Shown: in pieces, positions 57,041 through 64,000 of the stretch
Layout of the letters: every line of letters begins with the position of its first letter
Position numbering within the stretch: position 1 is the stretch's first letter
From: Rahnella laticis
GTDB taxonomy: Bacteria; Pseudomonadota; Gammaproteobacteria; Enterobacterales; Enterobacteriaceae
Assembly: GCF_015644585.1 (NCBI RefSeq)
Contig: NZ_JADOBI010000001.1
Span: 1 to 64,000, forward strand
DNA length: 64,000 nucleotides
Direction of reading: 5' to 3'
The notes under the pieces: generated by a model
What the model saw: the letters and a program-made list of their open reading frames with translations, nothing else
The model's database searches: none
What the model was told of the DNA's origin: nothing
Translations under genes and position numbers: made by a program

Positions 57041-58804
57041 TCACCCGCGCAGCTCATTGGCGCGTCGGTAACGCCCTTCATAATCGAACATTTTCTCGCG
57101 CACCTGCCAGAACTGGCCCTTCATCCGCGCGACAACAAAATCCGGATGACGCAGTAAAACCTGCTGCGCCACGATATCTGCGGCAGACTTCCATTCCAGC
57201 GGCACGCCCGGTGCGCGCTGATGCGGGCGCAGGAAATTATGCAAAAACGCCATCCGCTGCGCGGGCGTTTGCAGGCGGAAACGCTCGGAAACGTCCGCGC
57301 CGTCCTCATCGTAATAAGTGATTTTCAGCCATTCGCCTTTGTCGTCGCGCCCGTGTTCAAGGTTCATGCCGCCGCAGCGCAAGACCAGCGCATCTTTCAG
57401 ACGCAGCGCGGCTTTCAGCATATCGTCCGGGTCGACCAGAATTTCCTGACACTGATGACAGCGCCGCGCCGCAATATCGTTTTCCGCGCCGCAGTGCGGG
57501 CAGCTTTTGAAGCGGAAACGGAAATCACACTGCTCGCGGTTGCCGTCGTCATCTTCCAGCACGCCCTGACAGCGGCGGCCAAAATGTTCGATGACGGTGC
57601 CGTCTTCGGTGGTTTTTCCCCAGAAGATATTGGCGAAACCGCAGGCCGGGCAGAAAACCTGCACCGGTTTGTTGTCGCCCGCCGGTTTGTGACTGCCCAC
57701 TTCCGGCGTAAACAGGTCATGTGGATTTCCGGCGTAATCGAGGATCAGGCAATCCGTTTTGCCCGGCGACAGACGCAGCCCGCGCCCGACAATCTGCTGA
57801 TAAAGGCTGACGGATTCGGTCGGGCGCAGGATCGCAATCAGATCGACATGCGGCGCATCAAAGCCGGTGGTCAGCACCGAGACGTTTACCAGATAGCGCA
57901 GTTCCTGCTGCTTAAAGGCGGTGATCATCCGGTCGCGTTCGACGGCGTGGGTTTGTGCGCTGATCAGCGCCGCTTCGCCTTTGGGCAGCAAACCGAAAAT
58001 TTCACCGGCGTGTTCCACCGTTGAAGCAAAAATCATCACGCCTTTGCGGTCGTGCGCGAACTCAATAATCTGGCTGATGATGTGCGGCGTGATGCGTTTT
58101 TGCTGACGCAACTCATCGTTAAGATCTGCCTCGCTGAACAGCCCGTTGCTGTTGGCCTGCAACCGGCTGAAATCGTAGCTGACGACCGGCATATCGAGCC
58201 GTTCCGGCGGCACCAGAAAGCCGTTTTTAATCATGTAACGCAGCGGCAGTTCATAAATACAATCGCGGAACAGGCTGTTGGAATCGCCGCGCACAATGCC
58301 CTGATGATGATACTGATAAATCCAGCCTTTACCCAGACGATAGGGCGTTGCCGTCAGCCCGAGCAGTCGCAGCCGCGGGTTTTGCGCTTTAAGATGGCCG
58401 ATAATTTGCTGGTACTGGCTGTTATCGTAGTCGGAAATTCGGTGGCACTCGTCGACAATCAGCAGGGAAAACTCACCGCTGAATTCTGCCAGATTGGGCG
58501 CAACGGACTGCACGCTGCCGAACACCACTTTGCCGCTGCTTTGTTTGAGATTCAGGCCCGCCGCGAAGATATCCGCTTCCAGCCCGTAAGAAAGGTATTT
58601 ACTGTGATTCTGCGCGACCAGTTCTTTGACGTGCGCCAGAACCAGCACGCGCCCGCGCGCCACCCTTGCCAGCTCGGCAATCACCAGGCTTTTTCCGGCA
58701 CCGGTAGGCAATACGATCACAGCCGGTTCATCGTGCTGGCGGAAATGACGCAGCGTGGCGTCAACGGCATCCTGCTGATAGGGACGAAGGGTAAAAGCGG
58801 TCAC
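57041..58804 (-). CDS. radD: RadD (YejH), SF2 helicase-like DNA repair ATPase
   Basis: This 587-residue superfamily 2 protein has Walker [14 protein letters not shown]-like box IVDECHR, motif [13 protein letters not shown], and motif [14 protein letters not shown]-terminal zinc-binding region has [19 protein letters not shown] and ARRCHQC. RadD helps process branched recombination intermediates with SSB. The start is GTG 58804, which follows GAGGTGAT and aligns with the E. coli start (FTLRPYQQ). A second GTG 12 bases upstream is possible. Confidence 0.95.
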   Translation of the reverse strand: MTAFTLRPYQQDAVDATLRHFRQHDEPAVIVLPTGAGKSLVIAELARVARGRVLVLAHVKELVAQNHSKYLSYGLEADIFAAGLNLKQSSGKVVFGSVQSVAPNLAEFSGEFSLLIVDECHRISDYDNSQYQQIIGHLKAQNPRLRLLGLTATPYRLGKGWIYQYHHQGIVRGDSNSLFRDCIYELPLRYMIKNGFLVPPERLDMPVVSYDFSRLQANSNGLFSEADLNDELRQQKRITPHIISQIIEFAHDRKGVMIFASTVEHAGEIFGLLPKGEAALISAQTHAVERDRMITAFKQQELRYLVNVSVLTTGFDAPHVDLIAILRPTESVSLYQQIVGRGLRLSPGKTDCLILDYAGNPHDLFTPEVGSHKPAGDNKPVQVFCPACGFANIFWGKTTEDGTVIEHFGRRCQGVLEDDDGNREQCDFRFRFKSCPHCGAENDIAARRCHQCQEILVDPDDMLKAALRLKDALVLRCGGMNLEHGRDDKGEWLKITYYDEDGADVSERFRLQTPAQRMAFLHNFLRPHQRAPGVPLEWKSAADIVAQQVLLRHPDFVVARMKGQFWQVREKMFDYEGRYRRANELRG

Positions 58805-58851
58805 AGGGAGAATCACCTCAGACTGACTTATTAAAAAAGCCTGTTATTTAC

Positions 58852-58899
58852 GATCATTGTTAATAACGATTACTGTTAATAGCGATCACTGTTAATAAC
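58852..58899 (+). repeat. 16-bp tandem repeat, three copies
   Basis: GATCATTGTTAATAAC, GATTACTGTTAATAGC and GATCACTGTTAATAAC stand head to tail in the radD-rsuA gap, each with a GTTAATAAC-like centre. They could be a cluster of protein sites or simple replication slippage. Confidence 0.85.
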
Positions 58900-58932
58900 T
58901 ACAGTGGTGAAGTATGCCAAGAAATCTGCCCA

Positions 58933-59121
58933 ATGGCGATCTGCAATCAAATCACCTTCCGTGAATGTTTAGCCTGCTTATTTTTCCTCTTCCTCCTAGG
59001 ATGCGCCGCCAAGCACGGCTATACTCTTCCGCTCAATGCGGCAGTGAATCTGCCCCCTCGAAGTAATAATCACTCGTTGCAGCTATACGAACTGAAAGTA
59101 TTACGAATCGAACAACCCTGA
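58933..59121 (+). CDS. Possible small lipoprotein, 62 residues
   Basis: The ORF has an N-terminal basic residue (R10), a hydrophobic stretch [12 protein letters not shown] and a lipobox LLGC, so Cys24 could be lipidated. The remainder ([20 protein letters not shown]...) is short and proline-rich. No good ribosome site precedes ATG 58933. I know no family for it. It lies alone between radD and rsuA, after the tandem repeat. Confidence 0.4.
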   Translation: MAICNQITFRECLACLFFLFLLGCAAKHGYTLPLNAAVNLPPRSNNHSLQLYELKVLRIEQP

Positions 59122-59210
59122 ACCCTGTCAGTTGCCCTGTTGCAGCGGCGGGGTCTTGTGTTTTATCAGTAACGCGATCACTCAGATCGCCACGAAGGCA
59201 AGACTATCCA

Positions 59211-59918
59211 ATGCGTCTGGACAAGTTTCTATCTCAGCAATTAGGTGTAAGCCGCGCGCTCGTTTTACGTGAGCTGCGCAACAAACGTGTCACCGTTGAC
59301 GGCGAAATCGTCAAAACCGGCTCGATGAAAATCAGCCCTGAACAGCGCGTCGAGTTCGACGGCAATGTGCTGGATCTCATCACCGGCCCGCGTTATTTCA
59401 TGCTTAACAAGCCGCAGGGTTATGTGTGTTCCACCGATGACCCGGATCATCCGACCGTGCTGTACTTCCTCGAAGAGCCGGTGGCCTACAAGCTGCATGC
59501 CGCAGGGCGTCTGGACATCGACACCACCGGTCTGGTGTTAATGACCGACGACGGCCAGTGGTCGCACCGCATCACTTCACCGCGCCATCATTGCGAGAAA
59601 ACCTATCTGGTTACGCTCGAAAATCCGCTGGCTGACGACACCGCCGCGCAGTTTGAAGCGGGCGTACAGCTGCATAATGAAGATTCCCTGACCAAACCGG
59701 CGAAACTCGCGCAAATCGAAGAGAACCTGGTGCGTCTGACCATCAGCGAAGGCCGTTACCATCAGGTGAAACGTATGTTTGCGGCAGTCGGTAACCGCGT
59801 GGTCGCGCTGCACCGTGAGCGGATCGGCGAAATCGTGATGGATGAAGATTTAGAACCGGGCCAGTACCGGCCTTTAACTGAGCAGGAAATTGCCAGCGTT
59901 GGCGTTCCCTCGCGATAG
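59211..59918 (+). CDS. rsuA: RsuA, 16S rRNA pseudouridine-516 synthase
   Basis: This 235-residue enzyme converts U516 of 16S rRNA to pseudouridine. It has an N-terminal S4 RNA-binding domain ([20 protein letters not shown]) and a catalytic domain with the aspartate in [11 protein letters not shown] later motif is [17 protein letters not shown]. The order radD / rsuA / bcr is as in E. coli. Confidence 0.96.
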   Translation: MRLDKFLSQQLGVSRALVLRELRNKRVTVDGEIVKTGSMKISPEQRVEFDGNVLDLITGPRYFMLNKPQGYVCSTDDPDHPTVLYFLEEPVAYKLHAAGRLDIDTTGLVLMTDDGQWSHRITSPRHHCEKTYLVTLENPLADDTAAQFEAGVQLHNEDSLTKPAKLAQIEENLVRLTISEGRYHQVKRMFAAVGNRVVALHRERIGEIVMDEDLEPGQYRPLTEQEIASVGVPSR

Positions 59919-59944
59919 TTTTCTGTTAACTGGAGCAGCTGAAA

Positions 59945-61156
59945 GTGCAAGAAAAACCGGTATCCCACATCGGACTGATTTTCATCCTGGGATTGATATC
60001 GATGCTGATGCCTTTGGCTATCGATATGTATCTGCCAAGCATGCCCGTTATCGCCGAGGAATATGGTGTGGAGGCGGGCAGCGTGCAAATGACCCTCAGC
60101 GCGTATGTGCTGGGTTTTGCTATCGGGCAGCTGTTTTACGGACCGATGGCCGACAGCCTCGGGCGTAAGCCGGTTATCTTCTGGGGCGTACTGATCTTTG
60201 CTGTGGCGGCCGGTGCGTGTGCGCTTGCGCAGTCCGTCGAACAGCTGGTGTGGATGCGTTTCTTGCACGGTTTAGCGGCGGCAGCGGCCAGTGTGGTCAT
60301 CAACGCGCTGATGCGTGACATGTTCACCAAAGACGAATTCTCGCGAATGATGTCTTTTGTGGTGCTGGTGATGACCGTTGCGCCGCTGCTCGCGCCAATG
60401 CTCGGCGGTCTGCTGATGGCGATTTTCAGCTGGCACGCGATTTTCTGGGCGATGGCGATTGCGGCGTTGATTGCCGCCACGCTGGTGGGCGTTTACATCA
60501 AGGAAACGCTGCCCAAAGAGCGGCGGCAAAAATTCCATCTGCGCACCACCGTTGGCAATTTTGTCTCCCTGTTCCGCCACAAGCGCGTGCTGAGCTACAT
60601 GCTGGCGAGCGGTTTCTCGTTTGCCGGGATGTTCTCTTTCCTCAGCGCCGGACCGTTTGTTTACATCGAACTCAATCACGTTTCGCCGCAGCATTTCGGT
60701 TTCTACTTTGCCCTGAACATCGTGGCGCTGGTGATCCTGACGCTGATTAACAGCCGCAACGTGCGCCGTGCGGGCGCGGTGAAAATGTTCCGTTTCGGCC
60801 TGTTTGTTCAGCTGACGATGGGCATCTGGCTGCTGGTGGTCTGCGCATTCGGGCTGCCGTTCTGGGCGATGGTGATTGGCGTGGCGGGCTATGTCGGCGT
60901 GATTGCGATGGTGACCTCCAACGCGATGGCGGTCATCATGGATGACTTCCCGCACATGGCGGGCACCGCGGCCTCTCTGGCCGGCACGATTCGTTTTGGC
61001 ACCGGTGCGGCCATTGGTTCCGTGCTTTCGCTGTTTACCGCCAAAAGCGCCTGGCCGATGGTCGGATCGATGGCGTTTTGCGTCATTGCCGCCACGTTGC
61101 TGTATCTCTACGCCAGCCGTCCGGCGAAAGTCACGGCGCAGGCGCTGGCCGACTAA
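59945..61156 (+). CDS. bcr: Bcr/CflA-type multidrug efflux transporter
   Basis: This 403-residue MFS antiporter has about 12 membrane segments. Family marks are the acidic first helix [12 protein letters not shown], the loop [12 protein letters not shown], and [18 protein letters not shown]. coli Bcr exports bicyclomycin, sulfonamides and L-cysteine. The start is GTG 59945, 26 bases after rsuA. Its stop overlaps that of the convergent fucR by two bases, so no terminator separates them. Confidence 0.93.
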   Translation: MQEKPVSHIGLIFILGLISMLMPLAIDMYLPSMPVIAEEYGVEAGSVQMTLSAYVLGFAIGQLFYGPMADSLGRKPVIFWGVLIFAVAAGACALAQSVEQLVWMRFLHGLAAAAASVVINALMRDMFTKDEFSRMMSFVVLVMTVAPLLAPMLGGLLMAIFSWHAIFWAMAIAALIAATLVGVYIKETLPKERRQKFHLRTTVGNFVSLFRHKRVLSYMLASGFSFAGMFSFLSAGPFVYIELNHVSPQHFGFYFALNIVALVILTLINSRNVRRAGAVKMFRFGLFVQLTMGIWLLVVCAFGLPFWAMVIGVAGYVGVIAMVTSNAMAVIMDDFPHMAGTAASLAGTIRFGTGAAIGSVLSLFTAKSAWPMVGSMAFCVIAATLLYLYASRPAKVTAQALAD

Positions 61157-61884
61157 GGTTTTTCGCTTTGCTGCTCTGCATCACTCAGGTCGTAAATGAC
61201 CTGAGTGACATCGTCAAGATGCCCAATCTGCACTTCACTGGTCCGGTTCAGTTTACTTTTATCTAGTAATAAAAGGCTCTGCGCCGCGCGCCGGAGCAGG
61301 GCGATTTTGTATTCCGCATTGCTGTCGTTGGAATCCCAGATTGCGCCAGCGGCGTCCACCGCCTCGCAGGAAAACAGAAACAGATCAATTTCCAGCGTTT
61401 TCAGCTGTGAGAACAGCGCCGGATTAACGTAACAGTCGTATTTGCGCAGAAGCCGGCCGCCGGAGCTGATGAGCTGAATATTCTGGCGTCTGGACAGTTC
61501 CCGGCACACGCGGGCGCTGTTGGTAAACACCGTGATGCCGATATCCGGCAGCTGCCGCGCCAGCGACCAGCAGGTCGAGCTGGCATCCAGCGCAATCACC
61601 ATTCCTTCATCAATCCACGACAGCGCCTGCCGGGCAATGTCCGTTTTCCGGTTCTGATGGCTTTTTTGCCGGGCGCGGAAAGAATCCCCGCTGTCCTGCG
61701 TTTCCCGCTTAACGATCTTCGCCCAGCCGTGGCGGCGGATCAGCTGGCCCTGCGTTTGTAATTCCTGCAAGTCGCGGCGGATGGTTTCCTTGCTGACCTG
61801 TAAATGGCTGGCCAGATTTTCCGTGCTCTGGCTGCCCGTTTCGCGGATCAGTTGCAGGATGGCCTGATGACGCACTGCTTTCAT
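61153..61884 (-). CDS. fucR: FucR-like DeoR-family regulator
   Basis: This 243-residue DeoR protein has an N-terminal helix-turn-helix ([23 protein letters not shown]) and a sugar-phosphate-binding domain ([38 protein letters not shown]). Length and sequence follow E. coli FucR, the fuculose-1-phosphate-responsive activator of the fucose genes. It is divergent from fucA, which it should control. The intergenic region up to 62112 is about 230 bases. Confidence 0.88.
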   Translation of the reverse strand: MKAVRHQAILQLIRETGSQSTENLASHLQVSKETIRRDLQELQTQGQLIRRHGWAKIVKRETQDSGDSFRARQKSHQNRKTDIARQALSWIDEGMVIALDASSTCWSLARQLPDIGITVFTNSARVCRELSRRQNIQLISSGGRLLRKYDCYVNPALFSQLKTLEIDLFLFSCEAVDAAGAIWDSNDSNAEYKIALLRRAAQSLLLLDKSKLNRTSEVQIGHLDDVTQVIYDLSDAEQQSEKP

Positions 61885-62112
61885 TTTTTATTTTTCTCCC
61901 GGCAACGACGGCAATCCCGAATGACCGTTTTTAACATTTTGCGCTGAAACGGACACGCCAATGCGTGGCGGTTTGCGCGAATCGTTCCCTGAATGCGGGA
62001 TAATCAGAAGCCAGTCACATTTTTACCGCCCGGCCACCGGTCAGCGCCGCCTGCGTTACAAAATAAGGTGACAGAAACCAACAATACGCAGACCAAAACC
62101 GACAGGGTAAAC

Positions 62113-62766
62113 ATGAAAAGAGAACAGCTGGCCGAACAAATTATAGAAACCTGCCTGCAAATGACGCGCATGGGGCTGAATCAGGGAACGTCCGGCAATG
62201 TCAGCGTGCGTTATGGCGACGGAATGCTGATTACGCCAACCGGGATCCCGTATGAAGAGCTGACGCCGCGGCAGATCGTCGAGGTCAGCGAGGATGGCAG
62301 ACACGATCCGGCCAAAACGCCGTCCAGCGAATGGCGTTTCCATCAGGCCATTTATCGCGCGCGACCCGACGCACAGGCCGTTGTTCACAACCACGCAGTG
62401 CATTGCACGGCGGTTTCCATTCTTAACCGGCCCATTCCGGCCATTCATTACATGATTGCGGCGACCGGCAGCACGGTGATCCCGTGCGCACCGTACGCGA
62501 TTTTCGGGTCGCAGGCGTTGTCTGATCATACCGAAGCGGCGATCAGACAATCCAAAGCGATTCTTCTGCAACACCACGGAATGATTGCCTGCGGCAGTAA
62601 TTTGCAGAAAGCGCTCTGGCTGGCGCAGGAAGTTGAAGTGCTGGCGAGGCTTTATCTGTTGCTGTTGCCGGTGACGCCGGAAGTACCGGTTCTGTCCGGT
62701 GAAGCGATGGAAGCGGTACTGAACAAATTCCATCACTACGGGATTATTACGCGGGAAGAAGCCTGA
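62113..62766 (+). CDS. fucA: L-fuculose-phosphate aldolase
   Basis: This 217-residue class II aldolase splits L-fuculose-1-phosphate into dihydroxyacetone phosphate and L-lactaldehyde. The catalytic glutamate (SSEWRFH) and zinc histidines (VVHNHAVH, LLQHHGM) are all visible. The frame is open to 61993, but ATG 62113 gives MKREQLAEQIIETCLQMTR, matching E. coli FucA. The other fucose genes (fucP, fucI, fucK, fucO) are not in the window. Confidence 0.93.
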   Translation: MKREQLAEQIIETCLQMTRMGLNQGTSGNVSVRYGDGMLITPTGIPYEELTPRQIVEVSEDGRHDPAKTPSSEWRFHQAIYRARPDAQAVVHNHAVHCTAVSILNRPIPAIHYMIAATGSTVIPCAPYAIFGSQALSDHTEAAIRQSKAILLQHHGMIACGSNLQKALWLAQEVEVLARLYLLLLPVTPEVPVLSGEAMEAVLNKFHHYGIITREEA

Positions 62767-62773
62767 AATAATA

Positions 62774-62798
62774 ATGCCCGTCACGACATGACGGGCAT
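62774..62798. terminator. Hairpin between fucA and the convergent MFS gene
   Basis: A 10-bp perfect stem ATGCCCGTCA/TGACGGGCAT with a five-base loop lies just after the fucA stop. No strong T run follows on either strand. Confidence 0.6.
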
Positions 62799-62816
62799 CA
62801 GCATATTCAAAAGTAC

Positions 62817-64000
62817 TCAGTTCACGCCCTGCGCTTCCATTTGCTGGAGTTTGCGGGCTTTTTTGGCGCGGGCATATTCATCCGCCATAGCCTTGGCTTT
62901 TGCGCCCGGGATCAGCGCCATATCGCACTCTTTCGGCAACAGCGTGGTTACCAGCGCGGCAATCAGCAGGGATGCGACCAGCGCATAAATCGCCGTGCTC
63001 TGACCGTACAGGCTGACTAACACACCGACCAGATACGGGCCGCAGAAGCCACCGAGATTCCCCAGACCGTTAATCACACCGCGTGCGCTGCCTGCCACTT
63101 CCGGCGTGGTGACTTTACCCGGAATGGTCCAGAAGGCGCTGGTCGCGGCTTGCAGGAAGAACCCGGCACCGACCAGAAAACCGTAGGCCGCCATAATATT
63201 GTGACCAAACGCCACGGACGCAGCCAGACAGGCGGCGAAACCGCACAATGGCAAGGCGATAAACATGCGGCGTTTGCCGGTTTTATCGGACAGCACGGAC
63301 ATCGCCAGGATCCCCAGCATGGTGCCGACGTAAGGGATAATCGCCAGCATGCCGACTGAACTCATGTCGCCGCCGGTGAGGTTTTTCAGGATAGTGGGCA
63401 GCCACAGCGTGTAGCCGTAAATCCCGGTCTGATAGAAGAAGTTAATGATAATCAGTTTGACGATAGATTTATTGCGAAAGACCTCTTTGAGCGGCGCGTT
63501 ATTGACCGGTGCCAGCGCCCGCAGTGCTTCGCGTTCACGGTTTAATTCGGTGACCAGATAATCGCGTTCGCGCTCAGACAGCCATTTCGCTTCTTCCGGA
63601 CGGTCGCTGATGGTGAACCACCAGAACAGCATCACCACGAAAGATAATGCCCCTTCGATGATGAACAACCAGCGCCAGTCGAGCGTATCCAGGATCAGGC
63701 CAGACAGCGGCGCGGTAATCATCCCGCCGAGCGGCGCGAACATCAGCACATACGCATTGGCGCGGCCACGTTCTTTATCCGGGAACCAGTTGCTGACCAT
63801 CGTCAGCACCACCGGCAACATCCCGCCTTCCGCCACACCCAGCGCAAAACGCAGGAACAGCAGCTGATACTGGTTAGTGATAAAGCCGGTCAGAATGGAA
63901 ATCACCGCCCATGCAATCAGCGAGCAGGCAATGAATTTACGGCCACTGCCGTGAACCGCCAGGCTTCCGCCGGGCACCTGTAAAAACAGATACCCGATGA
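62817..64000 (-). CDS. MFS transporter, anion:cation symporter type (start beyond right edge)
   Basis: The C-terminal 394 residues of a major facilitator protein are in the window; the frame stays open to the edge. Marks of the ACS/phthalate-permease branch are FALGVAEGGMLPVV, NWFPDKERGRANA and WRWLFIIEGALSF. A late positively charged tail (AKAMADEYARAKKARK) is also present. Members import sugar acids and other organic anions. It is convergent with fucA and is not FucP by sequence, so a link to fucose use is not shown. Confidence 0.88.
   Translation of the reverse strand, partial: IGYLFLQVPGGSLAVHGSGRKFIACSLIAWAVISILTGFITNQYQLLFLRFALGVAEGGMLPVVLTMVSNWFPDKERGRANAYVLMFAPLGGMITAPLSGLILDTLDWRWLFIIEGALSFVVMLFWWFTISDRPEEAKWLSERERDYLVTELNREREALRALAPVNNAPLKEVFRNKSIVKLIIINFFYQTGIYGYTLWLPTILKNLTGGDMSSVGMLAIIPYVGTMLGILAMSVLSDKTGKRRMFIALPLCGFAACLAASVAFGHNIMAAYGFLVGAGFFLQAATSAFWTIPGKVTTPEVAGSARGVINGLGNLGGFCGPYLVGVLVSLYGQSTAIYALVASLLIAALVTTLLPKECDMALIPGAKAKAMADEYARAKKARKLQQMEAQGVN

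Overview
The window reads as a chromosomal segment of an enterobacterium of the order Enterobacterales, most likely Yersiniaceae-like (Rahnella/Ewingella/Serratia type). This is inferred from gene content, protein similarity recalled from E. coli, and gene order; the genus is a guess. The backbone is the conserved stretch around gyrA: yfaE-nrdB-nrdA, ubiG, gyrA, rcsC, rcsB-rcsD, micF-ompC, then yejM-yejL / yejK, rplY, radD, rsuA, bcr. It is broadly collinear with E. coli.

Two accessory blocks interrupt this backbone. The first (about 8.8-16.0 kb) lies between gyrA and rcsC. It holds a DUF2169 protein, a PAAR-like/Rhs polymorphic toxin with an AT-rich C-terminal tip, a candidate immunity gene overlapping its stop codon, and a broken second copy of the Rhs core. 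The second (about 22.3-46.9 kb) lies between rcsD and micF-ompC. It holds an MFS transporter, a 4609-residue BapA-like adhesin with 41 Ig-like repeats, its type I secretion apparatus (outer-membrane factor, ABC exporter, HlyD-type adaptor), a higBA toxin-antitoxin pair with clear palindromic operators, and a Sel1/TPR-type protein. In E. coli rcsD, micF and ompC are adjacent, so both blocks look like insertions around the Rcs envelope-stress genes.

The left edge carries the N-terminal part of an IS110-family transposase with a non-coding end that could encode a bridge RNA. Two dispersed repeat families were found. One has three copies (0.6, 43.2 and 43.7 kb), each with two hairpins whose stems differ in sequence but keep their pairing. 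The other is a MITE-like palindromic element with two copies (38.2 and 56.4 kb), each just after a stop codon.

Right of ompC are a MarA-like regulator, two tiny single-membrane-segment ORFs with their own terminator, a second FtsI-like penicillin-binding protein, a LexA-controlled dinI-like gene, and a glutathionyl-hydroquinone reductase. The far right has fucR and fucA divergent from each other, and an MFS transporter that runs off the edge. Recognisable regulation includes NrdR and DnaA boxes before nrdA, a LexA box before dinI, the ompC promoter/leader, and the MicF sRNA.
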